DNA from: Solirhodobacter olei
GTDB taxonomy: Bacteria > Pseudomonadota > Alphaproteobacteria > Rhodobacterales > Rhodobacteraceae
Length of the DNA: 51,550 bases
Direction: 5' to 3'
NCBI RefSeq assembly: GCF_004010155.1
Contig: NZ_RRYH01000036.1
Coordinates: forward strand, 1 to 51,550
Below the pieces are notes generated by a model. That model saw only the letters and a program-made list of their open reading frames with translations, did no database searches and was not told where the DNA came from. Of the stretch, positions 25,435 through 33,572 are shown piece by piece (within the stretch, counting starts at the first letter, position 1; every line of letters starts with the position of its first letter). Made by a program: the position numbers and the translations under genes.

Positions 25435-26400
25435 TCAGGAGCCCTTCATCATCTTTTCTTGTTGCGCCGCGTAGGCATCAACATTGGCCTTGTTGATGAT
25501 CTTGGTCGGGATGATGATCAGGTGATTGGCGGGCACGCCGGACTTGTCGCCTTTGACGTATTTTGCCATCAGCTTCATGCCCTGGTAGGCCCATTGGTAC
25601 GGCTGCTGCACCACGGTGCCTGCGATCACGCCTTGCTTGATGCCGCCGAGGGTGACCGGATCGCCGTCAAAGCCGACCACGGTGATCTTGCCGAGTTCAC
25701 CCGCATCCTTCAGCGCCGCATAGATTTCCGGCGTGTTGTAGGAATAGATCCCGACGAGGCAGTTGACGTTCGGGTCGGCAACCAGCGTGTCGGCCACGTT
25801 CTTCTTCGCCGCCGTCTGGTCCATGTTGTCGCCGCGCACGTCGATCAGCTTGATCTTGGTGCCTTTGATCCCCTCCTTGAAGCCCTCAATGCGCTCCTGG
25901 GAGTTGGCGGCGCCGGGCAGGCCGACGAAGCCCATGCAGGTGCCGCCGTTCGGCATCGCCTTCTTGGCAATCTCGGCCGCCTGTTTGCCGGCGAGCACGT
26001 TCGACGAGCCGATATAGGCGATCCGGTTCGACTTCGGTGCGTCGCTGTCGGTGGTGAAGAGGTCCGTCTCGCTCGCGATCTTGTTCAGCATCCCCGTCGC
26101 CGTGTTGGGATCGATGGTGGACATCATGATCCCCTTGGCACCGGCGGTGACGAGGTTGTCGAGGAGCTGTTGCTGCGCAGCCGATGTGGCCTGGTCAGGA
26201 TACTGCAGTGACATGTCGAAATTCGGCAGTTCCTTCTGCGCGGCCTTCACGCCCGCGGCGGCCGCCTTCCAGAAATCGGAAGAGCCGTTGGTGACGAAAA
26301 CCAGCATCGGTTTTGACGCGGCCATTGCCGGTGTCTGCGCAACAGAAGCCAATACGAGACCGGCCGCCGCCGAAGCGGCGATTCTGGTAGTGAATTTCAT
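25435..26400 (-). CDS. periplasmic sugar-binding protein (RbsB-like)
   Basis: The 321-aa protein has a Sec signal peptide ending near TPAMA-ASK (residues 25-28) and a Peripl_BP_4 fold. Landmarks are LVFVTNGSSDFWKAAAAGV, LLDNLVTAGAKGIMMSTIDP, LFTTDSDAPKSNRIAYIGSS, GKITVVGFDGDPVTLGGIK and VVQQPYQWAYQG. GGGAGGA precedes the ATG at 26400; upstream in-frame ATGs have none. It is the first gene of the leftward operon (binding protein, ATPase, permease, dehydratase, second ATPase and permease). It is divergent to the LacI-GntR fusion regulator, which probably controls it. Confidence 0.9.
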   Translation of the reverse strand: MKFTTRIAASAAAGLVLASVAQTPAMAASKPMLVFVTNGSSDFWKAAAAGVKAAQKELPNFDMSLQYPDQATSAAQQQLLDNLVTAGAKGIMMSTIDPNTATGMLNKIASETDLFTTDSDAPKSNRIAYIGSSNVLAGKQAAEIAKKAMPNGGTCMGFVGLPGAANSQERIEGFKEGIKGTKIKLIDVRGDNMDQTAAKKNVADTLVADPNVNCLVGIYSYNTPEIYAALKDAGELGKITVVGFDGDPVTLGGIKQGVIAGTVVQQPYQWAYQGMKLMAKYVKGDKSGVPANHLIIIPTKIINKANVDAYAAQQEKMMKGS

Positions 26401-26582
26401 ATTTATCCTCCCTTGGAGCAGGCCTCCCCGGCCGCTCTCTCCCTTCGACCAATTCCACAACAAGCGCAAAACCTTGCGCATGGGTTCGGGTAAGACACGC
26501 CGGAAGTTGTACTTCCCATTCGCCCCTTGTCCCACACTAGTCACACTAAGTTTCTGGATTGAGACGAGTCAACAGGCTAGAA

Positions 26583-26641
26583 TTCAGTATGATTTTGGAT
26601 AAATTCCGTTTTCAGTATAAATAAACTATTGATATTTATCA
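26583..26641. promoter_or_regulatory. candidate operators in the divergent promoter
   Basis: The 348-bp AT-rich gap between the binding-protein gene and the LacI-GntR gene contains a direct repeat TTCAGTAT (26583-26590 and 26611-26618, 28 bases apart). It also holds a perfect inverted repeat TGATA-TT-TATCA (26630-26641). Two kinds of sites would suit a regulator with two different DNA-binding domains. The assignment rests on symmetry and position only. Confidence 0.45.
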
Positions 26642-26748
26642 GTTGCTTAAGATGACGACGTGCAAGCGATGCCAATTCCGATTACCGGAGCGCGAGCTAT
26701 TCGGATTACTAATATTAAGTGGTGTATGGACGGGGAGGGGAGACTGAA

Positions 26749-27699
26749 ATGGGACGAAAGCGAAGCCAGGCGCCGACAATGAATGACATTGCCGCGGCCG
26801 CCGGATGTTCACAAACAACGGTGTCGTTCGTTCTGAATAACGTCCCCGGTCATTCGATTCCGGAAGAGACTCGCAGACGCGTTGCGGAGGCCGCAGTTGC
26901 GCTCGGTTATTCGGCAAGATCAGAAAAGCCGAAACAGGGCGCAGTGCGAGCGGGGCGTCAGGACCGAACCGGCCAGGGCACCAAGCCGCGGTCAACTACG
27001 GCGCGCGCCGCCGCCATTTCCTACACCGACAAGGTGGCGCGCGCGATCGCAATCGACATCCTGTCGGGCCGGTACCCCGAGGACCGGACGCTGCCACCGG
27101 ACCTCGACCTCAGCTCCCGCTTCGGCGTATCCCGCACAGTCCTGCGCGAGGCCGTACGCGTCCTGACCGGAAAGGGGCTGCTGGAGGCGAAGCCTGGGGT
27201 GGGGACCAAGGTTCGGCAGAGGTCCCAATGGCACATCTTCGACCCCGACGTGCTGATCTGGCAGGCCGATGCGGGTCTCGGGAAGGAGTTCATGCGCCAT
27301 CTAGGCGAGATGCGGCTGATCCTCGAACCCGAGGCGGCCGCCCTGGCGGCCCGGCGGCACGCTGATTTCGACGTCGACCACCTGTTCCGGCTGACCGAGA
27401 GAATGGCCGCACGAGGAATTGTCGCAGAGGCTTTCGCCCGGGCGGACCTGGAGTTTCACCTTGCTGTCTCTGCGGGCTCTGGGAATCCCTTCCTGAGTGC
27501 GATCAGCGCGTTGATCGAAGTCTCGCTGACGGCCTCCTTGCGGCGAAGTTGGCCCGGCGACGACCCTGGTGGATCACAGCACTCAGCCATGGCGCACCGA
27601 GCCATCGCGGAGGCGATCTCCGTCGGCGACAGCGACGCGGCCCGAGAGGCGATGCGGAACGTCATCAACGAGGGTATCAACCGGTCGGTGCGCCGCTAG
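26749..27699 (+). CDS. LacI-HTH / GntR-FCD fusion transcriptional regulator
   Basis: The protein has 316 aa. Residues about 10-57 form a LacI-type DNA-binding domain: TMNDIAAAAGCSQTTVSFVL followed by PEETRRRVAEAAVALGY, including the hinge-helix equivalent. A basic linker (about 58-90) leads to a GntR winged helix (about 92-160: IAIDILSGRYPEDRTLPPDL, LSSRFGVSRTVLREAVRVL, GLLEAKPGVGTKV). An FCD ligand domain (about 180-305) follows, with metal ligands in ADLEFHLAVSAGSGN and AHRAIAEAI. LacI domains are normally fused to a periplasmic-binding-protein fold, not to FCD, so this is a protein with two DNA-binding domains. GGGGAGGGGAG precedes the ATG. It is divergent to the sugar transporter and dehydratase operon. 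FCD effectors are often sugar acids, which suits the dehydratase. Confidence 0.9.
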   Translation: MGRKRSQAPTMNDIAAAAGCSQTTVSFVLNNVPGHSIPEETRRRVAEAAVALGYSARSEKPKQGAVRAGRQDRTGQGTKPRSTTARAAAISYTDKVARAIAIDILSGRYPEDRTLPPDLDLSSRFGVSRTVLREAVRVLTGKGLLEAKPGVGTKVRQRSQWHIFDPDVLIWQADAGLGKEFMRHLGEMRLILEPEAAALAARRHADFDVDHLFRLTERMAARGIVAEAFARADLEFHLAVSAGSGNPFLSAISALIEVSLTASLRRSWPGDDPGGSQHSAMAHRAIAEAISVGDSDAAREAMRNVINEGINRSVRR

Positions 27700-27829
27700 C
27701 GGTCGTGGTCGCGGCCTGTGAAGGTTTTTGCGCCCGATCTTGGGCATTACCACCAGGCTGATATGGACGCATCGAGCCTGAGCCGGCAGGCCTCAAACCC
27801 GCCGGGCTCATACCATTCGAAGCCGCGCC

Positions 27830-29179
27830 CTAGCGCATCTGCAGCACGATCACCTGCGGGCTCGCCGGGTCGGTCTTCTTGCGCAAATCGGCCACGGCCT
27901 TCGCCGTGACCGGCCCGCCACGGTTCCCCCAGGCACTGCGCACGAAGCTGAGGACCTGCGCCACCTGCTTGTCCGACAGCTGCGCCCGGTAAGGTGGCAT
28001 CCGGTAGGAGTCCGGCATCCCATTCGCCATCACCCGGCCGGAGCCGTTCAGCACGATGTTGATCTGCGAGGCGGCATCCGGGACCAGCGACGAGGTCGAC
28101 CCCGCCAACGCGGGGATCCACGGGCTCTGCCCCTTGCCGTCGGGCTGGTGGCAGAAGCTACACTTGGCCGCGAAGGTCTGAGCTCCTGGCACCGAGCTAC
28201 GCTTGGCGGGCGCGAGATCCGCCACGGCCGTGGCGCTGTAGGCCCAAGGCTTGCCATCCCGCGCAGGATCGCCCGGAAGCGACTTCAGGTAATGCGCGAT
28301 CGCATGCAGGTCGGCGTCGGTCAGAAACTGGGTAGAGTTGTTGTAGGCATCCAGCATGGAGCCGAAGACAACCCCGTGCCCGTTCCGGCCGTTCTTCAGG
28401 AAGGCATAGATATCCGCTTCGCGCCAGCGGCCGATCCCGGTGTTCGGATCGTTCCGCAAGCTCGGCGCGTACCAGCCGTCCAGCAGCGCCCCGGAGAGAT
28501 AGAGCTTGCCGCCCTGGTCCATCGCCTTCTCATTGAAGGCGGCTCCGCGCGGGGTGTGGCAGCTGCCGCAATGGCCCGGCCCCTGAACGAGGTAGGCCCC
28601 GCGGTTCCATTCGGCGTCCTGCGTCTTCACCGGCTGATAAGGCGTGTCGGGGGCGAAGACGAGGTTCCAGAGGGCGATGGGCCAACGGATATTCCAGGGC
28701 GAGGGGATTTCCGAAGGCTTGTCTGCCACCGCGGCCGGCGCCACCTCGTGCGTGAAATAAGCGTAGAGCGCCCGCACATCCGCATCGCTCATCTTCGAAT
28801 AGGACGGATAGGGCATTGCCGGATAAAGCCGATGCCCATTGGCCGCCACGCCGTGGCGCACCGCGCGGTCGAAGTCGGCCAGTGTGTATTTGCCGATCCC
28901 GGTCTTCGGATCGGGCGTGATGTTCGTGGTGTAGATCGCCCCGAGTGGCGTGCCCATCTTCAGCCCGCCTGCAAAGGGTTTGCCACCGGGTACGCTGTGG
29001 CAGGCGACGCAATCGGCGGCGCGGGCTATGTATTTGCCCTTCGCAATCAGATCGGGTGAGGGCGTGGCAACGGCCGCGACGGCGTCGAAGGGAGAGGCGG
29101 GCTTGCGCGTGACATACCAGGACAGCCCAGCGGCCACGACAAGGACGATCGCGATGAGGGTGAACAGGATCTTTTTCAA
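27830..29179 (-). CDS. membrane-anchored triheme cytochrome c, electron acceptor of the Mo hydroxylase
   Basis: The 449-aa protein has an N-terminal TM anchor (about 4-22) and three c-type heme motifs: CVACH (57-61), CGSCH (204-208) and CSFCH (340-344). Later Met ligands lie in MPYPSYSKM and MPPYRAQLSD contexts. Three-domain cytochromes of this type accept electrons from periplasmic alcohol or aldehyde dehydrogenases and pass them to the quinone pool or oxidases. It is the third gene after the 2Fe-2S and molybdenum subunits, 107 bases downstream across a hairpin. The active sites should face the periplasm. Confidence 0.92.
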   Translation of the reverse strand: MKKILFTLIAIVLVVAAGLSWYVTRKPASPFDAVAAVATPSPDLIAKGKYIARAADCVACHSVPGGKPFAGGLKMGTPLGAIYTTNITPDPKTGIGKYTLADFDRAVRHGVAANGHRLYPAMPYPSYSKMSDADVRALYAYFTHEVAPAAVADKPSEIPSPWNIRWPIALWNLVFAPDTPYQPVKTQDAEWNRGAYLVQGPGHCGSCHTPRGAAFNEKAMDQGGKLYLSGALLDGWYAPSLRNDPNTGIGRWREADIYAFLKNGRNGHGVVFGSMLDAYNNSTQFLTDADLHAIAHYLKSLPGDPARDGKPWAYSATAVADLAPAKRSSVPGAQTFAAKCSFCHQPDGKGQSPWIPALAGSTSSLVPDAASQINIVLNGSGRVMANGMPDSYRMPPYRAQLSDKQVAQVLSFVRSAWGNRGGPVTAKAVADLRKKTDPASPQVIVLQMR

Positions 29180-29246
29180 AGGAAGCTCCGGCTATGGGAG
29201 GGCGCCACTCCGGCGGACGGGGACGCCCGCCGGGTCGAGGACCAGC

Positions 29247-29272
29247 GGCATGGCCGTGAGGCCGGCCATGCC
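29247..29272 (-). terminator. intercistronic hairpin before the cytochrome gene
   Basis: GGCATGGCCG (29247-29256) pairs with CGGCCATGCC (29263-29272) around a 6-nt loop, between the molybdenum-subunit stop and the cytochrome start. No T tract follows. It may attenuate or protect rather than terminate. Confidence 0.4.
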
Positions 29273-29286
29273 CGCAAGTGACGCCG

Positions 29287-31545
29287 TCAGGTCGCGAGGG
29301 ACAGCTTGTCGAGCGGCATCGAGCGCACCCGCTTGCCTGTCAACGTAGAGACCGCATTGGCGATGGCGGCGGGCACGGCCGGCAGCGGTGGCTCGCCGAT
29401 CCCGCCCATCTGCGCCCCGCTTTCCACCACCTTGACGTGAATACGCGGCGCGCGGTCCGGCGGCAGGATCGGGTAGAGGTCGTAGTTGCGGGCCTCCGGC
29501 TCGCCGTTTTTATAGACGACCTGCTCCATCAGCACCTGCGAGACGCCGAGTGTCGCCGCTGACATCGCCTGCAGCTTGATGATCCCTGGGTTCACGATGC
29601 TGCCTGGGTCGATCGCTTCCCAGACATCGTGGACTACGACCTTACCGGCAGCGTTGAGCGAAACTTCCGCAATCGCAGCCGCCTCGCTTCCGAAAGGCGA
29701 GGCCATGGCGACGCCGCGCGCGCGGCGGCTGCCATCGGGCGCGGTGAACGGCCCGCGCTTCCAGCCGCCAGACAGCTCGCCCACGGCCTTCAGAAGCGTG
29801 GTGAGGCGGTCGTTCCCCTCCAAGAGCTTCAGGCGCAGGGCATAGGGATCCTTGCCGCCGGCATCGGCCATCTCGTCGAGGAAGCCTTCGTAGAGGAAGT
29901 CGTTCATCGAATGGCCGACCGAGCGCCAATAGGCCAGCGAGGTCGGGTTCTTCACGTAGACCTGCGCGATGCGACGGTTGGGGATGGCGTAGGCCTTCCC
30001 CGTCAGCCCCTCGACCGCGTTGGAGTCGACCTTGTTCGGGTTGTGGCCATTGAGGGATTCTGCTGGGCCTTCGCAAGCACTGATGGCTTCGATCGCCACC
30101 GGCATTCCGCTGGCGTCGAGGGCGCCGCGAAAGCGGACGGCAGCCATCGGGCGCAGCGGGTCGCGCAGGAACTCCTGCTCACGCGTCCAGATCACCTTCA
30201 CCGGGCGACCCGTGGCCTTGGAGAGCGCGACGGCCTGCGGGTAAGGGTTGGCGCCCGGATAGAGGAAGTGTCGCCCGAAGAAGCCGCCGAGGATTGGCGA
30301 ATGAATGTTCACCTGCTCCAGCTTCAGCCCCGCGGTCTTCGCAATCTGGGCCTGGAACTGCTCCGGCGCCTGGTTTGGCAGCCATATGTCGAGCGTGCCA
30401 TCGGCATTGAACCGGGCGAGCGTAGAGGCGGGCTCGAGCTGGGCATGGTGGACGTACTGGCTATGGTAAGTGGCCGAGACCGTCTTTCCGGCCGAGGCGA
30501 AGGCGCTCTTTAGGTCGCCATGGGTTTCCGCCTCCTTGCCGTCACCCTTGGTCTCCATGAGCTGGCGGGTGAAGGCCTCAGTCGAGAAATCGGCCGGCAT
30601 GTAGCGGATCTTTGCCTTCTCGGCCGCGCTCGGCTCTTGCCAGTCGACCTGCAGCGCATCCGCGCCCAGCTTGGCGACCCAGAAGCGTTCAGCCACCACG
30701 GCGACGGCGCCGTCGAGCTTGTGGACCGAGTGGACGCCTTTCATCGCCTTCACTTCGTCGAGGTTGCGAACGACGCCGGGTTTCAGCCCAAGCCGCGGGG
30801 CGTGCTGGACGGCGGCATGCAGCATGCCTTCGACCTTGCAGTCCATCGCGTAGATCGCTTTGCCGGTCGATTTTTCCGGCACGTCGAGCCGCTTCAGCGG
30901 CTGCCGGATCCAGCGGAAGTCCTTCGGGTCCTTCAGCGTCACGCTCTTCGGATCGGGCACTGGCAGGTCCAGCGCGTCCTTGGCAAGATCACCATAGGCG
31001 ATCTTCTGTCCGGTGGACTTGTGGATCACGTGACCGGGCTCGGTCGTGAGTTCCCCGATCGGCGCATTCATCCGGGTTGCGGCGGCCTGCAGCAGCATGT
31101 TGCGGGCCAGCGCCCCGAGCTTGCGCATTGTGGTGTAGCTCGACCGGGTGGAGAAGCTGCCGCCGGTGATCCGCATCTTGCCGAAGACGACGAGGTAGTC
31201 ATGCCCCGCCGGGGCGTTCTCGACGATGAAGCTTTCGGGATCGGCGTCGAGTTCCTCGCCGACGATCTGCGCCATGCCGGTGAAGATGCCCTGGCCGCCC
31301 TCGTTGAACGGGCTCAGGAAGCGGACGCGGTTGTCAGGCCGGATCTCGAGGAATGCCGGGACGTTGGTTCCCGGCGCCATCTGCGCGGCGCCCGCAGCGC
31401 GGGCGGGCTGCAGAGGGATGCCCATGCCGATGACCAGCGCGCCTGTAGCGACGCCGGCAGAGGTTTGCAGGAAGCGACGGCGGGAGAGGTTCTGCGGGCT
31501 GTCGCCTGCGAGATCGCATGCCGGGGTCGGATCGTGATCGTTCAC
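29287..31545 (-). CDS. Tat-exported molybdopterin-binding subunit, xanthine-dehydrogenase family
   Basis: The 752-aa protein has a twin-arginine signal (SRRRFLQ at about 21-27, then a hydrophobic stretch and ARA). The body carries aldehyde-oxidase/xanthine-dehydrogenase landmarks: LEPASTLARF, GGFFGRHFLYPGA and, near the C terminus, GGIGEPPLPAVPAAIANAV with the catalytic Glu. It fits the IorB/aldehyde-dehydrogenase group that uses a 2Fe-2S subunit and cytochrome c instead of FAD. The GTG start at 31545 overlaps the upstream stop (GTGA). The substrate is unknown; an aldehyde, aldose or N-heterocycle is possible. Confidence 0.9.
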   Translation of the reverse strand: MNDHDPTPACDLAGDSPQNLSRRRFLQTSAGVATGALVIGMGIPLQPARAAGAAQMAPGTNVPAFLEIRPDNRVRFLSPFNEGGQGIFTGMAQIVGEELDADPESFIVENAPAGHDYLVVFGKMRITGGSFSTRSSYTTMRKLGALARNMLLQAAATRMNAPIGELTTEPGHVIHKSTGQKIAYGDLAKDALDLPVPDPKSVTLKDPKDFRWIRQPLKRLDVPEKSTGKAIYAMDCKVEGMLHAAVQHAPRLGLKPGVVRNLDEVKAMKGVHSVHKLDGAVAVVAERFWVAKLGADALQVDWQEPSAAEKAKIRYMPADFSTEAFTRQLMETKGDGKEAETHGDLKSAFASAGKTVSATYHSQYVHHAQLEPASTLARFNADGTLDIWLPNQAPEQFQAQIAKTAGLKLEQVNIHSPILGGFFGRHFLYPGANPYPQAVALSKATGRPVKVIWTREQEFLRDPLRPMAAVRFRGALDASGMPVAIEAISACEGPAESLNGHNPNKVDSNAVEGLTGKAYAIPNRRIAQVYVKNPTSLAYWRSVGHSMNDFLYEGFLDEMADAGGKDPYALRLKLLEGNDRLTTLLKAVGELSGGWKRGPFTAPDGSRRARGVAMASPFGSEAAAIAEVSLNAAGKVVVHDVWEAIDPGSIVNPGIIKLQAMSAATLGVSQVLMEQVVYKNGEPEARNYDLYPILPPDRAPRIHVKVVESGAQMGGIGEPPLPAVPAAIANAVSTLTGKRVRSMPLDKLSLAT

Positions 31546-32012
31546 AGCGTCTCTCCCTTGTTGGCGCCGAGACCGGCGAGGTCGAGCATGGCGTCGTTAA
31601 TCACGTTATAGGTGCCGCAGCGGCAGAGATTGACCATCGCGGCGGCGATCTCATCACGAGAGGGTTTGGCGTTCTCCTTGAGCAGTGCCGTCGCGGCCAT
31701 GACCTGACCCGACTGGCAGTAACCGCATTGCGGCACCTGGTGGGCGATCCATTTCTCGACCACGCGCTGGCCCACCGGATCAGCTTCGATCGCCTCGATC
31801 GTGGTGACCTGGGCATCGCCCACACTGCTCAGCGGCGTGACGCAGGAGCGCACGATCTTGCCGTCCAGCATCACCGAACAGGCACCGCACTGCGCCAGGC
31901 CACAGCCGAACTTGGTGCCGGTCATGCCGAGCTCGTCCCGGATGACCCAGAGGAGCGGCGTATCCGGATCGGAATTCACCTCGACCATCTGGCCGTTGAC
32001 ATAAAGCTGCAT
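31542..32012 (-). CDS. 2Fe-2S subunit of the Mo hydroxylase
   Basis: The 156-aa protein has an N-terminal plant-type 2Fe-2S cluster (C37, C42, C45, C57: FGCGLAQCGACSVML, SC). A C-terminal helical 2Fe-2S domain carries C96, C99, C130 and C132 (QCGYCQSGQ, LCRCGTY). All eight ligands are present. GGGAGGGAG precedes the ATG at 32012; a longer frame to 32273 lacks family similarity. There is no signal peptide, as expected for a subunit carried out with the Tat-tagged partner. It is the first gene of the leftward operon. Confidence 0.93.
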   Translation of the reverse strand: MQLYVNGQMVEVNSDPDTPLLWVIRDELGMTGTKFGCGLAQCGACSVMLDGKIVRSCVTPLSSVGDAQVTTIEAIEADPVGQRVVEKWIAHQVPQCGYCQSGQVMAATALLKENAKPSRDEIAAAMVNLCRCGTYNVINDAMLDLAGLGANKGETL

Positions 32013-32360
32013 GAAACTCCCTCCCACACGTATCGCGCCGGGAAAACCCGGTCGTTGTATGATGCAACTTAGTGCGAGGTCGGGATTTGGCACGGCTCCT
32101 TTCAAGTTTTTTCCATGGCTTGGGTCGGACGGCTCGGCACACTGGTGCAGGGCGGTCATCTCGGAGCGGGGTGACGCCTGGGCTGCATTGCCGAGCAAGG
32201 AGAGTGGCCTTCGGGAACCCTTCTCCTGACACGCACGGAGAGCAGCCCAGATCCCGCCGGTCTTCACAGGCATATCATAGTGTTTCCGTCGGGATTTATT
32301 GATCTGACAGATTTTGTCGGGTAATGAGGTGTCAACGAATCCTCAGATAAGGTGCGCACG
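32013..32360. promoter_or_regulatory. divergent intergenic region, Mo hydroxylase / iron uptake
   Basis: The 348-bp gap without a gene must contain promoters in both directions. A short inverted repeat GTTG-N7-CAAC (32054-32068) lies about 45 bases upstream of the 2Fe-2S gene. An AT-rich stretch at 32270-32310 could be the rightward promoter. I see no clear Fur or iron-control-element match. Confidence 0.35.
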
Positions 32361-32696
32361 ATGTCCCGGATGTTCCAATTTGCTGCGGCGGTCGTGGTCG
32401 TCATGGCCCATCCCGTCTTCGCCGCGGGGACGGGACCGGTGGTGACCTTCAAGGACGGCGTGATCTCGCCGCAGGTCATCGAGGTGCCGGCCGGGCAGGC
32501 CGTCAGGCTGACCGTCAAGAACGAAGGCAAGGGACCGGCGGAATTCGAAAGCAAACGCCTGCACATCGAACAGGTCATCGCCGCCGGGACCAGTGCCGAG
32601 ATCGAGTTGCGGGCCTTGCCGGCGGGGCACTATCCCTTCGTCGAGGAATTTCACGAGAACCTGGCCACCGGGCGGGGCGAGATCGTCGCCAAATAG
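32361..32696 (+). CDS. periplasmic cupredoxin-like protein of an FTR1 iron uptake system
   Basis: The 111-aa protein has a signal peptide (cleavage near HPVFA-AGT) and a cupredoxin beta-sandwich: FKDGVISPQVIEVPAGQAV, LTVKNEGKGPAEFESKRLHI and LPAGHYPFVEEFHENLATG. EFES, the YPFVEEFH segment and the absence of a classical Cys/Met copper site match the Cupredoxin_1 proteins next to FTR1 permeases (FtrB type). It lies 27 bases upstream of the FTR1 gene. AAGG precedes ATG 32361, which is preferred over a GTG three codons earlier. Confidence 0.82.
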   Translation: MSRMFQFAAAVVVVMAHPVFAAGTGPVVTFKDGVISPQVIEVPAGQAVRLTVKNEGKGPAEFESKRLHIEQVIAAGTSAEIELRALPAGHYPFVEEFHENLATGRGEIVAK

Positions 32697-32723
32697 GTTG
32701 CAGACCCTACGTGGGAGGGTGTC

Positions 32724-33572
32724 ATGAACGGACAGATCATCTTCATCCTATGGCGCGAGAGCATCGAGGCGCTTCTGGTGATCGGCATCCTTGCCGGCTG
32801 GCTGGCCCACGAGCGTGCCGGGCGCCGCGCCACGCTGTATTTGTGGGGTGGTGTTGCGGCTGGACTTGCTTTGGCCCTGGGCTTCGCGCTGACGATTCTG
32901 GGCTTTTCCCAAGTGCTGTCCGCCGGGCTGCGCCAAGACATGCTGACCGCAATGGTCTTTCTCGCGGCCGGGTTGATCGTGCAGATGGTCGTCTGGATGC
33001 GCGCGCACGGCCGGACGTTGAAGCGCGACATCGAAACGGGACTGAGCGCCGCTGCCGGGGCCAACCACTGGTGGGCGGTCTTCGTATTGGCAATGCTTGC
33101 GGTCGCCCGCGAAGGTAGCGAGACGGTCGTGTTCCTATACGGCTCCATCGCCGCGGCGCAGGGCGAGGCGTTGACGGGCGTCCTTTCGTCGGTGGTGATC
33201 GGGATCGGGGCCGCGATTGTCACCTATGTCCTCCTGCGGGCCGGGACGCGCATCCTGCCGTGGCGTGGCTTCTTCCGGCTGTCAGAGGTGATGCTGTTGC
33301 TTCTCGGCTGCGCACTGTTCGTCACCGGCGTCGGGGACCTGGTGGCCGCAGGGTTCTTGCCGTTCCAGGCCCCTCTCTGGAACACCGGCGCCATCCTCGA
33401 CGACAGCACCCGCCTCGGAGGCCTGGTTTCGGCACTGACAGGCTATCGGTCGGCACCGGATGGGGTGACGCTGGGGGCCTGGATCGTTTACTGGGGGACG
33501 GTGCTCGGCATCCTGCGGCTTCAAAAACGCGCCAAGAGAGGAGGCGGCACCCAAATGTCCGCCGCCGAATAG
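32724..33572 (+). CDS. FTR1-family iron permease
   Basis: The 282-aa protein has about seven TM helices and two REXXE iron-binding motifs: RESIE (11-15) and REGSE (129-133). It belongs to the FTR1/EfeU/FtrC family, which moves ferric iron after oxidation of ferrous iron. The preceding cupredoxin gene points to the FtrABCD-type system. However, neither the P19 (FtrA) protein nor the FtrD ferredoxin is present on either side, so the set is incomplete here. The gene after it is not related. Confidence 0.9.
   Translation: MNGQIIFILWRESIEALLVIGILAGWLAHERAGRRATLYLWGGVAAGLALALGFALTILGFSQVLSAGLRQDMLTAMVFLAAGLIVQMVVWMRAHGRTLKRDIETGLSAAAGANHWWAVFVLAMLAVAREGSETVVFLYGSIAAAQGEALTGVLSSVVIGIGAAIVTYVLLRAGTRILPWRGFFRLSEVMLLLLGCALFVTGVGDLVAAGFLPFQAPLWNTGAILDDSTRLGGLVSALTGYRSAPDGVTLGAWIVYWGTVLGILRLQKRAKRGGGTQMSAAE

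Noticed and set aside
27700-27829. Possible tRNA or terminator between the LacI-GntR and cytochrome genes
   Set aside because: Only a short GCCC/GGGC stem near 27732-27745 was found, with no cloverleaf and no T tract.
32270-32350. Fur or iron-control box upstream of the cupredoxin-FTR1 pair
   Set aside because: The AT-rich stretch has no sequence close enough to a known Fur, RirA or Irr site by eye.
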